Notes: a model not told the origin generated them from the sequence alone. Numbered from the stretch's first letter, positions 24,351 through 36,905 are shown. The stretch: DNA of 64,000 nt from Lojkania enalia (GCA_010094045.1 ML986619.1:132858-196857), one strand, 5' to 3'. Made by a program: numbers and translations.

Positions 24351-25027
24351 GGCAAGATGAAAATGCTGATGAGGGCCTAGGAAGCATTGCTGCTGAAGGG
24401 AACGGGGATCGGTATTATGAAGCAATCAGCAAGCAAGTCTAAACAGCTTACTGCCAGTCGCAAATGAAGGCGGATGAGTCTTTCTTCTATATCCTTAGTC
24501 ATAGAATTTAGACATGGTACACGAAATCCATTTTATTATTAGGCTGATAATCGACATCCAGAACATATTTAGTGGGATAGAAAACTTGTATAATACGTCC
24601 ACTAGTCCTTCAAACCTATATCTAAAAGCTGGTAGAAATCTATAAGATCAAAAGACTATAACTTACAATGTGACTGCGCGATTGCCACACGCGCTAAACA
24701 ATTATGTTTCCTAGCTTTAGCACGCTTCCATCTCTACCACACCCCACACGGACAACTTCGCAAGTAGCACTCCCACACCTTAAATTATTATACTATGCTG
24801 ACATTTCTGGTCTAACTGAAACCAATAATCAAAATGGGAGGAAATCTTCGGGAGTGGTGGCGAAAGCTGGAACAAGAACCTCGCGAGCTAGAACAGCGGC
24901 ACAGCAACATGCCCATAGTCAGGGTAGCAGCCTGAGCAATTAGTACCCAGCTAACACTAGAGCCACTAGTTATACAACTCTCTCAGCCGCTCAACTAGAA
25001 GGTAGTTAGCTATCAAATTGCATGCTA

Positions 25028-25495
25028 ACGAGCCATGCAGAAAGGGCTGAATACCTTCTACTAAACTTCCTGCAGTTCTTGACGAGGCGGGAAAGATTCC
25101 AAACGCTGATTATGTCGCATTATTACTATCAGTGGTATAGCGGAGTACTACCAATGGGAGATTGATTTTTGGGCGTCTGCTGGAAGAGTCCGCCATCCCA
25201 ATCCCGAGGAGGTGGCCAGAGTCATAAAGAGACTGGGCCCTAGGCCAGCCAAGAATATGCTTGAGTCGCTCGACCACCGCCTGTGGCGGAGGAGAATTGG
25301 CGAGTCAGGCACTGCAGGTGCTGCAGAGCTGGCTTCTTCAACGGGCAGTGGTGATGGACGAATAGATACTGGGGCATGCAGTACTGACATCGGAGGACGT
25401 CTCCTTTGAATCGATTGAACAGTTGCTCCGCTACGACCTTCACCTCGCTCTTGTCAACACGATCCGGTCTCTAGAGAGCAATGTATGCCACAGAT
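25028..25495 (+). pseudogene. Unrecognised decayed coding remnant
   Basis: Successive plus-strand frame fragments look protein-like and complement each other: ERAEYLLLNFLQFLTRRERF at about 25,041-25,100; YQWEIDFWASAGRV, NPEEVARVIKRLGPRPA and NMLESLDHRLWRRR at about 25,149-25,300; then in another frame LQSWLLQRAVVMDE, a stop, and SEDVSFESIEQLLRYDLHLA to about 25,490. The order, charged helices and one frameshift plus stop suggest one broken gene. I do not recognise the family. Confidence 0.35.
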
Positions 25496-28400
25496 GAACT
25501 GATAGGCGACATTGAGGGGAAATAGGCAAAATGTAATATAGGCATCATGGAATACGGGCAGAAAATTTAATTGGTAGAAAAACCATGAGCAGGGGAATAA
25601 TGGGCAGGGAAATCTGTTACGATATATGGCGATTACCTTGGAAGAGCAATTGGTTGACCTCTTGCTCTTTATAAAATTGTAGACAGGGAGGAATATGGAC
25701 TAGAGGAAATATCGGCAGAGGACATATGAGCAGATGTGATTAGTGTGTTGAAGAAAGCTGGAGTATTAGCGCCGAGTGTGCCGTTTACGGTTAGATTTTC
25801 TCTTAGGGGCAATTTCGTAGGAGATATCTTATTAAATCTTTCCATGAATTAGCTACTAGAACTTCGCCGGTCCTTATGTTCACACCCATATGTTGATAAT
25901 GTGATTTTAAGATGTATTTATTTTTAAATATAGAAAGAGCAGAGGCAATGAATGTGTGAGGACCGGATTTAAGAGAAATCAAGCAATCGCGCCTACAAGT
26001 TCTATAAAAAGGCTCCCTCAACAAACTCTGTTGTAGACTACTCATTTGAGTCTTTACTTACTAAGTAGTGAAGCAAATTAGTCACATGAGAACATGTTGA
26101 CCTTTTTTTTTTTGAGTATGGGGTACTGCGTAGATCTACATATCTCTGAAGGCGCGCTGATCATCGTCCCAAGAATTAGGGTATTGGGGAGTTTGTCTCC
26201 AATTTCGTTAAGAAACGGGGACCGCATTCTCTTTACACTATCCTGACCAAGGGTATTGGGCGAGTTTGATCAGGGTCGAGCCTTTCATTTCGAGACTCTA
26301 GCTACATGATCCAAGTTCGCCGAGAATGGCTCGTGGTTGAGTGTTCTTTTTGGAAATGCTGCTGCTCCCTTGCAAACTTGGGGGCCTGTTCATTTGAAGG
26401 TAAGGAACTGTACGCCATTAGCTAGGATTCTGCAAAATAATTGCCACGCAAGCATCTGCATACCTTGTCACCACTGTTTTGACAATTTTAATTTCCTTTG
26501 GCCTTAATGTCTTATGGATGCAACGGTTCAACCCCAAGTCTTTTCGGTACAGAGGGCTAAGTTCGGCATGGCAGTTCGCAATATGAGACGTAAACCCTCT
26601 AATTTCCTTGAAGTAGGCGACTTTGCTGAACTGGAACGGGAATGGACATTAGCCCCTTCTACAGGACATAGATTACATCGTAATTCGACTCATCGTCCAT
26701 CACCCAACTCTACGACGAGGGTATGGCTCTTGACAAAAATGCTCGAATGGCTTTGGTGGGGCACTTTCGGGTGGGTAGAGCGTGTGGCGGCCGTCATGGT
26801 CTAAGAATCGTCGGATGGCTGTGGAAACTCATGAGACAACCGGTGTTAGCGAGCGTGATAGGATAATCTAGAGGGTCTACTCATGTCCGATATTTCTGGC
26901 CGGGCATCTACCTCAAACTCATCATCATTCTTTCAGAATTAACCATTTGCGCAATCTTCTGCGGAGAGGGTTAATATACGCGAGGCTTACTATCGTAGGT
27001 CCCGAGAAAACGCTCTCTCACTCACTATCCTGCTTTTATTCTCAGCGGAATACTCCTCACGACTAGCATTCCTTTTTTTCATTTTCCGCAATAAACTCGC
27101 CTTCCAAAGCTTTGACTTCGTTTTGGATGTCTATTTCGAGTTCTTCTGGTTTCCTATCTTGATCACGTATCGGGGCCTTTAGTTAGCGAGTTTTCGAGTA
27201 TTTACATCCATTATGTTCGACACAAGACGCTCTCCCAATGATGAATTTAAATAGAGAACAAAAGTAGTGCTACACTATGGATGATTGAATACGACTCTAA
27301 AGGCTAGCTAATAGAATAGGTCTTAGGAAGAGGAACTCGTCAAAGGTGATAGCTCGACCAAGACGAAGTGACAGGGTTCAAAGACAGATGGAAGAGTCCG
27401 CTCGCTTGCGTCATAGCGAGATAACACGCAGCTGAATATGCGATTTCCTCAAGGGGGTTGCACTAATTAAATCTTAGTACGTTATCGGCCAACCTTACAC
27501 CTTTGAACGGCCTTGAAAGCACCCATCCTGCAATAAACGGACATGATTACCGGGATCAAGTATATCCGGATCGAGTATTCTGTGATCTATTACCCCAAAA
27601 TACTGGGGGTCACTATCGGTACCACAAAACCGGGATACTGACCCGCTAGCGATCTAGGTCATGAATGAACTGAAGCAATCTGAGCGTAGGGAAGTATGAA
27701 TCTGTAGCATGACATATCCACATCCTGCTAGTCCTAGTCACTATTCTTGAACTAAAGGCAGGTTGAATATAATGTATTTGCTACTATCTAGGCCCATTTG
27801 AATCTAAATTTACGTAAGTCCTAGAGCCCGGATGCAGCGTTGAAGGTCTCTCTAACTCGCGTGACCGTCCGGGGCCCATGTATTTTGTCCCCTAAAGGCT
27901 AAGGATATAGAAATTTAGTAGTATACTTTCCGTATAAGTGCCATTCGTTATAGACTGAGCATGTAGTATTCGTCACCGCGGCTATATATATATATATATA
28001 TATCGAGAATTCGACATATAATAGATACATCGCAATATTACATGTGGCACACATCTCTCAGTCTCACACAACCGAGGAACGGGGGTTCGCGAGAGGAAGC
28101 CGCTCCGGTTTTGACAGGGCAAGAATAAGAGCCAAAATATATGCAGCATGTAGCATCCTGTATTGCCATGGTATATATCGCTGCTTCCTACATGCAGGTT
28201 TTCATTCTTTCAGCAGTTGCTGTAAGTTGACTACGGTCTTTTGGCGGCTTAGGTAGTAAGCTGTAGGTGGTACTCAGGCGACAAGACGTACCTAGGTAAC
28301 CACACTAGGCGGAGATGGGATGAGGAAGAACATAACTGTTTCTCAATGCACTCTTGGAAGTTTTGGTTGTGAAGTGGGAGTCTTCAGGGATGGCCTTGCA

Positions 28401-29573
28401 ATCATGACCTACAGTCGATTCGTCAGCCCGCTAACCAATCTATAATCTATACCACTCCATTTCGCTGGACAGAAACCGAGATTTGAGGAGATCCTATAAA
28501 AAATTAATGTTTTTTCTCATAGACTGAACCTATATTATGTATCTGCTGGCACAGAACATGTCCTCTGCTACCCGTCTAATTCGACCGATAAGGATCGAGA
28601 TCGTACATTACCTACCACTCCCTATAGCTAGCCTATCTATAACCGCCTCAGTGCGTGGAACTATGTGCATAGTATTGATAGGATACGTATTATTGGGGAC
28701 ATTATCAATTTAATCCATGGTCTAGGTACCCTTCGGGCAGGTGTTATGTATTCTTAACGGTCAATGGTAGGTATAACCGCTCTTTCTTAACCTCGATATG
28801 TATACTCATACACTTAGCACGCCCTTTTGTATTCCATATCTCTTCCGTTCTCTTCCGCCCTCTTGTATTGATCGTCCCAGGGCAGCGAGGCCCACCCATG
28901 CGGATATGCCCTTTCGTTAAGACACATCTAGTCGCATGAATATCTCACCAAATGTATCCCGTACGGGTATCTTGACAGCGGAGAAGGAAGGGCGCTGTAA
29001 TAACTGAGATCGCAGAGATAGGCCTGAAGTCCTCGACAATACTAGACCGGTCGAATCATACCCCACTCTCAATCGACGACGACGGGGCTCACATATACCA
29101 AGCCCGACTTGCAGCTTTCGAGATTTTCCAATATTCATGCAATTATCTTTGCACCGCCTCGTGAGGTCGGCCTGCCCGAGTATTGAAGTACAAACTCGGC
29201 CTTATAGCTGGTGAACGACGCACGGTCTCCATAGCGTTCGGACTGTTACCCTTCCTCCGGCATAAAAGGATTACGCCACCCGAGATGAGGGTGCGGCTTA
29301 GATAGTGGCTTGTGCATTGCCGTAAGTGGCCCCAAATGGCCCCAATGTCCCATTCCAGTAGAATCCGGGGGTCAGCCCCCAAACCCTACGAGGTACCGTA
29401 CACTTCGAATCGGACTCTCAACGTTCTCCGAAATGCTCATCTTCTTGCTAGTTATTGTATGTATAAATGATTGTCGAGAATTTCGTTGATTATCATGCCA
29501 CGATTTGTTCAAACCACTTCTTTTGCCTTACACAAGCTCTATCTACGGAGTTTGAACCAAAGATCGCTGCAAA
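25496..29573. other. gene-poor block, part 3
   Basis: About 4.1 kb with few open frames over 60 codons. It is AT-rich in stretches, with a run of 11 T at 26,103 and a TA microsatellite. An open frame at 26514-26804 (plus) and two at 28917-29382 (minus) show no motif. The last hundred bases are the presumed promoter of the membrane-protein gene that follows. Confidence 0.4.
27983..28003. repeat. (TA)n microsatellite
   Basis: About ten uninterrupted TA units in a gene-poor region. Confidence 0.95.
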
Positions 29574-31714
29574 ATGTCTGAACTACAGTCTGACCTCGTG
29601 CACCGGGGAATTTGGATTGATCTATCAAAAGGATCCCTGATGGGTAAAACTATCACGACAGATGCGAAAACTGGCACCATCATTATTGCACTCCTCGCAG
29701 TGCTTTCGTCGATGGGTATTAAGACCTCATTGACTTATGGGGAACTGAAGCACTAATTTACAGATTTAGCTACTACGCATTTGTGGAATCTCTTTACATT
29801 CATCGTCCATCAGGTTCGAGCCACTGGTCACCCAGCCGACGGTCTCTACCGACAACAGCAAGCTCTTCTTTGCACTTCACCACAGCCAAGCTCAGTAATG
29901 GCCGACCACATCAAGCTATGGTGGTTCTGGAGACGCAAGACCGACAGAGCATTCATGAGATCTATCTTTCACTTCGTCATAGCATTTGCTTTTTTCTTAG
30001 GCGCCTTGGCTGCTAGTGTCTTTTCCTCGTCCGTAATCTCCGGCTCCACCATCCAGGTCCTGGTCAACAGCAAAGCATGTGGATATTTTAGTTTGGGCAC
30101 CGACGAAATCTGGGAGGTTGCCCTGGACGGGTATTGGAAGAGATTGGAACCGGCGTCTAGACGGCTGACTGAGGAGTGTTACCTGAATAATGGCTCACTT
30201 CCGACGATATGTAATATGCTCGCGAAGCCCAAGATAAGCATGACTAGAGAGTGGGTGCCATGTCCGTTCTCTCCAGCAATGTGTGAAGGAGGCATTTTAC
30301 CGACGGTTAGCCTGGACTCAGGGCTCTTGGACCTCAACGAAGCTTTTGGGCTTAACCTACCGGCGAGTGACCAGGTGCAATTTAGGAAACGGACCACATG
30401 TTCTGTATTGCCATTGGATGGGCACACGGCTATTGTCAATGCAAGCGAGCTTCCATCTCTCGACACGCCGTACCTACCCGGAGCGCAGTTCCTTCTGCTG
30501 CATTACGGTATATCCAAGGACTTGACCATTGAAGACTGGCCCAATGCCACTTTCATAGTAAATCTGGCTAAGGTGAATGCATCGGAAGATTACGCTGTCC
30601 GGTATGGTTTAATCAACTTGTCTAGATTCTCAATCTAACAACAGCAGGGTTGCATCAGACGAGTTCTTCAACCCAATCAACGGGATGAAGACTACGGATG
30701 CTGGGCTGCTATTAGTTATGGTCACTAAGAACACGGTTAGCTATAGGCATCCTATAGATGACCCTGTCTTTTCTGCGCACAAGGCGATTAAGTACCGAAC
30801 CTACACCTATCCAAACGACACTGAATATGCTTCCGACGAGCCATTGTCAGTCCTCGGATGTACTGAACAGGTACGCTCTACTACCCCGCGTTGTGACCCA
30901 ACTAACCGAAGCTGTCCAGTATCAATTTTGCACCGCGCAAGAATCCTGCACGAAACTAGGCCGCCTCCCCAACCGTGGATGGGCAGACACACATCCGGAC
31001 GCGACAGACTTGCAAAGGGCAGTCCTCAAACACCTCATCAATATCAACTCCGTGTTCCATCTTCTAAACATTAGGAATCTTCGAGCATCTTCCCAATTAC
31101 GAAGTGGCCTAGGGACTTCTCTACCCAACGACCAATGGGTGAACGAGGTGATCGGCTGGGAATCATCCATCTGGGCTCAACTACAAATAGCCATCCCCGA
31201 CTACGCGATCGGGCTCGCAAGTCGCTACCCGGTATCCGATGCTTATATTCAGCCGCCCTCAACGCCGGCTCAGAAGCAGTTATGCGGTATGCAGAAGATG
31301 CCCAAGTCTGGTGGCTTTGTCAACATCAACGTCTTCGGCTTCTCCTTCATCATCGCCTTCGCGTCTCTCGTGACCATTCTCGACATGACGCTCCTCAAAT
31401 TCCTGATCCATCTAGGCAAGTTCCGCCGCGTGCTGTCCCCGCGTCTCGACCGCTGGATCCAAGACGGAGTTCTCCAGCTTCAACGACGAGCCTACGAAGC
31501 CCAAGGACAAGGCACATGGGAACATCTGGACGACGAAATCCCAGTCACCGAGACGAAAGAGTTGCTGACCGAGCTGCCCGTTGCAGCGCTCCCGACGCTC
31601 GATTCCGTTTTCTGGAGGCACAAATTGCAGAAGAGCGCGACTTTCCATTCTCTGATGACGCAGGATGGAAGTCTGAAGGATGAGGTTGTAAATACGCGGC
31701 CAAGGTCTATGTAG
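29574..31714 (+). CDS. Large fungal integral membrane protein, function unknown
   Basis: Four exons: 29574-29715, 29770-30601, 30648-30870, 30920-31714; introns of 54, 46 and 49 bp with CTAAT/CTAAC branch sites; 663 residues. It starts with an HRGIWIDLSKGSLMGKTITT segment followed by a hydrophobic helix (TIIIALLAVLSSM) that continues over intron 1 into HLWNLFTFIVHQ, then a conserved-looking GLYRQQQALL loop. A second helix (FHFVIAFAFFLGALAASVF) precedes a large loop of about 400 residues with many Cys and several N-glycosylation sequons (NGS, NAS, NAT), presumably luminal or extracellular. A last helix (FGFSFIIAFASLVTILDMTLL) leads to a cytoplasmic tail. The layout matches an uncharacterised family widespread in filamentous ascomycetes, often near heterokaryon-incompatibility or accessory genes. 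No enzymatic motif is seen. Confidence 0.85.
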
Positions 31715-32383
31715 ATTGAGATGCCGGGGTTCGTACTGCTTGCAATGTGTTTTATTTAAATGTAATGTTTCCTGAAGTGACAAAAGGAAGCAATATAGTT
31801 CTTAATAAGCCAACTAATTTTCCTTTCTTACAACTTATGTTGTCTGACAACTGACGAGAATGTGGAACTATTCTTATGTCTACTCTTTGTTTTAATCATA
31901 TACATATGTTGCTATATATATCCAGGTTTAGAAACAATAGTAAACGATACTTCGGCTGGCCATGGCGATTGCACGTATGGATTTCAGTCACTAAGATATT
32001 CGCTACAATTCGACTACATTTCACCGCAAACACTCTGTATAGTTCCGTCTTCACAATGCATGGGTATTGCTTTACTTCTTAACAAGACCCAAAACATCGA
32101 TCTGTCAACTGCGCAAGATCATATTCAGAAATCTCCAAAGAGGGTATAGGGTATGATCTAAACAAAATACGATAGCTCAGATCTAGTGTTCAGACCATTC
32201 CTCCTGCCTAAGATTTCCCGCATTAAGTTTTAGGAATTACATATGTACCATGCAATGGTAAGCAGTGGTCCGTATGCACACCGCTTCGACCTCGTTATTC
32301 CCCCTCTCATTGGGGTGTGTCGATTTCATCATTTTTACGCCGGCTACTGCCTACCATGAGTTTATAAGGTTCGATCATATCTC
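31715..32383. other. intergenic between convergent genes
   Basis: About 670 bp, AT-rich, containing the 3' ends of the two convergent membrane-protein genes. No gene seen. Confidence 0.5.
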
Positions 32384-33543
32384 TCACCGTCCGTCTTGTG
32401 TCTGTACCGGACTCCTTACCCCGCTCAATTCTCCCCTGGTATACCCTTCCGGATACGTCGGCATTGGACTCGCCATACTAGGACTTGCTCCGCTATTCGC
32501 GTAATATGCGCTAGCATGTGGATTGTACTCGGGTGCTCCGTTGGGGTCAAAAGGCTTTTCGGGCTGATAGATTGGGTATGTCGGTTGGAGTGGGCCTGGA
32601 GAAACATTCTCGTATCGTTTAGCACGCTTGAGGATGTAGAGCACTGCCACGCCAATAGCACCTAGCACTGCTATACCTCCGACTGTCGTGCCGGCGATGA
32701 TGCCGGTGTTGTTTGAATTGCCGCCGCCGCCCCCTGATGAAGTTGGTGGCGCACTTGTGGGCTCTGCGCTTGAGGTTGATGGGACGTTGCCTGGAGCGGC
32801 GTCGCTGGTTGATATTGGGGTAGACCGGGGGGTTGTAGTCGGCTCCACGTTTTGGGTGCTCACTTGAAACAGCGATTAGCTATATCTCAGGGGATATGAT
32901 CGCGAGATTACCTATGGCAGCAGGTCGCTCAGCAAAAAAACTGACGGCAGTCGAGTCGTTCACTGACGACGAGTAGGTGCAGATAATATTAGTCGCTGCA
33001 TCCTCAGCTCCCCAAGTCTGATACAAAAGCTCAGAGACGCAAATGTATCCGTTACCTGCGCTACACAGATCAGTTACGATTTGTTCTAGTAGCCTCGAGG
33101 ATTATGTTTATACCATTGACTTGAGATCGACTCCGGCCCTATCATGACACCTAATGAGCAGGACGTATACATTGGACATGATGTTGATATTGTAGCAGCG
33201 GAATATGAGGAATCGGAAAATGTTGTGTAAGAGTATGTGTAGTAGCATCGTTTGTAATAATCCCCGGATGATGTCAAATAGGCATAATCTCCATCCCATT
33301 CGTAAGGCGCCCCTGAGGCTCGACGTTAGCTTTCTTCATCACTACTATCTAGATTATGAACTTACATATCGTTGATTCACCTTCCATGCCGGCGGAAGAA
33401 TATCCAAGCGTTTGGTAGGCCCAGCTCGAGGTCGTCCATATGGCCCGGCGCTCAATTAGGGCCCTAACTGGTGCGGCAGGTGACAGGACAGCAGCTCCAA
33501 CATAGTTGCTGCCGAGCAAAAGTAGCGAAAAGGATGAATACAT
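32384..33543 (-). CDS. Single-pass Ser/Thr-rich membrane protein, sensor-like (MID2/WSC-type layout)
   Basis: Four exons: 33366-33543, 33114-33312, 32912-33060, 32384-32862; introns of 53, 53 and 49 bp; phases close to 334 residues. The N-terminus (MYSSFSLLLLGSNYVGAAVL) is a signal peptide. The ectodomain has paired Cys (KRCYYTY, TSCPMYTSC, QCAGNGYIC, NIICTY), then a Ser/Thr/Pro linker ending in GGGGGNSNN. A transmembrane helix spans about residues 229-253 (GIIAGTTVGGIAVLGAIGVA) with a following LKRAKR stop-transfer. The cytoplasmic tail is Pro/Tyr-rich (PTYPIYQPEKPFDP). This is the layout of fungal wall-stress sensors and of a large uncharacterised group of single-pass proteins. There is no WSC domain signature, so a sensor role is inference from topology. 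Confidence 0.82.
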
Positions 33544-36137
33544 TATCTCGCACTATGGGAGTCTACTAAAGACTCACAGTCGAAGGCAGCTGTCTCGAAA
33601 TTGAGAAAGGCTCGCAAAGATTTCCAAGCATATGAGGCTGGGGGCTGAGGTATATTTCCCCACCCAGTGCCGCCTGGGTGCCCATGTAACTCTCCTGTTT
33701 ACGCCGCAGCATTTGGCCCCAGACATGGTGTTGACGATGAAATTGGCTAGTATTCCACGCCTCAGGCAGGCCATCTGGCTTGCTATTCATGATTTAATTG
33801 GTCATGTTAGCATTTGACGAATCAAATTTGGGAAAGCTTCCATGCTTGGGGTAGTGAATTGCACGCACAATTCAAGCATGCCGTTATCTAGAGCTTCGAC
33901 ATAGAGCGTAATTGGTCGATAGCGCCGACAGACGGTCCCGCCCATGCACTCAGACGGCTGGTCTAGGTCACAAAGTTGAAGGGAGAAGGTCATAGCGAGG
34001 CGGCGTCAAATGGTGTTGAGGCAAAGGATCAATATGCCAAGAGCCAAGAAAAGCCTTGCAGGGAGAATGTGTCAGACTCGAGGCTGACCTATCGAAGAGC
34101 TCTGCTTGTGTGATAATGGCCAACAAGGCTACAATAAATCCCGGAAATGAATCAGATTGAGGCACCGAACCCTGGTAAATAGTTGCTTCAAGACTTTTCA
34201 GTACCCAAAATCCATAGGAAAACATTTCGTTAGGGCTGGCTGACCTTGAGGAACGTTTAAACATCGTTATTGCTAGAATTCAGATTATTTTCATCTTCGG
34301 AATTGTTCCGAACGTATCTTGACCGTTGTACTCACGACCTCTGCTCGCCGGAGCGCTCGCGTTGCCTGGTGCATGCGGCATAAAGCCAGGCGGGCGGTTT
34401 TGGACCCCACTAGACGCTTCGAAGAATCATGGACCATCGCGGTTGTCCATTTAGCCCTTCACCCTCATAATTTCGGGTCAACAAGATGAAAGAGATTTAA
34501 TTGATATTTCCATCAGCACTGAACTTCTGATGTTCTTCCCTTGAGTGGGGGGTGCATCGATGCAATCAGGAATTTTGACAGCCCGTACGTTTTCACAAAC
34601 GTGTCGTCCGTTGGGTCGCGTCAAGCGTCCTCCACGTCATGTTTCGATGAGCCTTAACGGATCAGGCGTGGGAATTCAAGCCCCTTTCCCAGCTGAAGCT
34701 TTGCCCGCTCTTGAGGTCAGCGTTGGATCATGAATATTGTTCTCTTAACCTTGCTCTTGCATATTCGCCAAGCCCGTGCCGGAACGCATCGTTCATAATC
34801 GCACAAAAGAAATCCTCCTTCGCCCGGCAGCCGGGCAAAAGCTAATTACCGGGCGATGGGTCTTCGTGTTAAGAGATGAGTTGAAGACCAAATAGTGCCT
34901 AAAGGAGGTAGCGATCCAGGAGGTTGTCTGGAGCTAGCTAGAACTCTGTTTCGATAGAGATATCTCTGCCATGCAGGTGAAGTGAATCGTTTCAAGCCTT
35001 TCGCGATTGTTGTTGTATGCCGCATGGGTGATGTTATGAAAAGAGTAGGCTGGCTTAAGGTTCATACCGAATGCTCTTGTTCCTAATCGGCTTGGCCTAA
35101 TTACCCTCTCTGAGGAAGGCGCTTATGGAGGAAGAGGTCGAAACCACGCCGTTGGATCGAGATTTCCCTCAACTCATGTATTTTCAATAATATATTCTCT
35201 GCGCTATATGGATGAGTGCCATATGGCACAATTGAGGCGATATAGGTATGGTATTAGTGGTTGTGTTCTCCTAACCGAGATAGTCTTTTTTTCCGTACAA
35301 TTTCTAAGGCGATAAAAACACTAGCCATGTTCCTTTCATATCCTCACAATCTACCGATTTCCTTGCATATTCATGTTTGATGCCCATATGTGACTGCATG
35401 CGTTCTTTTTTGACTCAAGTGAAAGTAGGTACACCGTCGAACTAGGAGTGTACACAGGTTGACGACACGCCGTTGTTGCCGCTTCCATTCTACATATACT
35501 TCCTCCGGTGGATGATAGATCTTAGGGAGGATGGAAGAATGGAAGTCGGGACTATTGACCACGCCTTCGCTGACCGCACACGAGGTCCCAAAGGAAAACC
35601 TCTCACGGCATAGACCATCGTCTCCTTTCATCGGCTATCTGCTTCTCATCCTGCTTTTCCTCCTCAATGCCTACTAGTCCATCCAAAGATCCGATCATCT
35701 CGAAGTGGTCTGAACAATTCTCGGTGTAGCTCCTCGCTCGTTTCGTCGGGATATTCGAATGCGGATACGGCAGGCTGGTGAACAATGTCTCTGATACAGT
35801 AGTGATTGCGTCAGCCACACATTTGAAAAAGCTCGACATGGCTGAGTCCTGTCGAGGGTCATGCATCGAGGAATTGAGAGGTAAATTGTACTCAAGAAAG
35901 AAGAGAGGGCGGGGAAATCAGTATGATATGAGCCTAGGGACATGGTTTGTCAACAAAAGTTGCTAATTTCTGGTCTTCTAGGTTGGTATGCTGTATGTGG
36001 CTGCTGATAAAGACTATGCAGGCGTGTTGGTTGCTGCGAATCTAGGCACTTGAATATTGCCAAGAGTCCAACAGCCCGTGAATAGAAGGTTCTAATGTGC
36101 TAGAGACTAGTCGTATTGATGTAGAGATGCATCGATT
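33544..36137. other. gene-poor interval with a small hairpin
   Basis: About 2.6 kb. Minus-strand open frames at 33802-34264 and 35371-35866 consist of adjacent segments in different frames that look faintly protein-like but match nothing I know. A GC-rich hairpin, GCCCGG-CAG-CCGGGC, lies at 34822-34836 with a third CCGGGC shortly after. Confidence 0.4.
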
Positions 36138-36905
36138 TCATACGCCTCCCACTTCTTCGATAACTTTTTTCAGGTTATTGATATCGTGCGCGAATCGGCC
36201 AAGAAACAACCCATCGACACCTTCCGCTATCTTTGCAAAGGTGCCCGGCCCTGCGCTCCCTCCGTATATTATTCTCGTGACTCCCTTTCGACCAGCAGCC
36301 AATTTCCTGAGCTCTTTGGTGACACTGACGACATGGTCGGGGTCGGCAGGTTCAGCGGCGCCAATGGCCCAAACGGGTTCGTAAGCCAGAATGACCTCGA
36401 CATCATCCGGCACGGCGGCCAATACTGAATTGACCTGTGGCTTGCACTCTTCTACAGCCATCCCCACCGCAGCTGAGGCAATGTTGTGGTGTGTCCTCTC
36501 GCCAATGCATACGAGCGGAATGAGACCATTTCGTGCTGCTGCCCCCGCCTTCTTCGCGACCCATTCGTCTGTCTCGCCAAACATGGCTCTCCGTTCTGCA
36601 TGGCCGATTTCTACCATCCTCGCACCTGCTTGCCTCAGGACTAGCGGCGAGACCTCGCCAGTATATGCACCCTTGTCCTCCCACATGGTATCCTGTGCCC
36701 CGAGCATGACGCTTGAGGACTCGAGGATGCGAGCAGACTCCATCAGGGTCACGAAGTCGGGGATGACGAAGAGGTCCACGCGGGCATTCCATGCATCGCC
36801 GTCGAGCTGGTATACTCCGTGAACGTAGGACAGAGCGGTTTGTACGTCGAAATACATCTTCAGGCTAACGCCGACGATGCGGCGGGGTCGTAGAAGCGGA
36901 GGCAT
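36138..36905 (-). CDS. Triose-phosphate-isomerase-family sugar-phosphate isomerase (TIM paralogue)
   Basis: An intronless gene of 255 residues, full length for a TIM barrel. Catalytic residues are in place: Lys16 (SLKMYF), His102 (EIGHAERR) and Glu176 (AYEPVWAIGA, which includes the flexible loop 6). Phosphate-binding parts are GGSAG near 215-219 and the C-terminal DGLFLGR. The usual N-terminal GNWKMN is replaced by GVSLKMYF, so the active-site Asn two residues before the Lys is Ser14. Fungi commonly have, besides glycolytic TIM, a paralogue related to erythrulose-phosphate isomerases of tetrose/polyol catabolism. I favour that kind of role over glycolysis, but the substrate cannot be read from sequence. 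It is divergent from the MTHFR gene. Confidence 0.85.
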   Translation of the reverse strand: MPPLLRPRRIVGVSLKMYFDVQTALSYVHGVYQLDGDAWNARVDLFVIPDFVTLMESARILESSSVMLGAQDTMWEDKGAYTGEVSPLVLRQAGARMVEIGHAERRAMFGETDEWVAKKAGAAARNGLIPLVCIGERTHHNIASAAVGMAVEECKPQVNSVLAAVPDDVEVILAYEPVWAIGAAEPADPDHVVSVTKELRKLAAGRKGVTRIIYGGSAGPGTFAKIAEGVDGLFLGRFAHDINNLKKVIEEVGGV

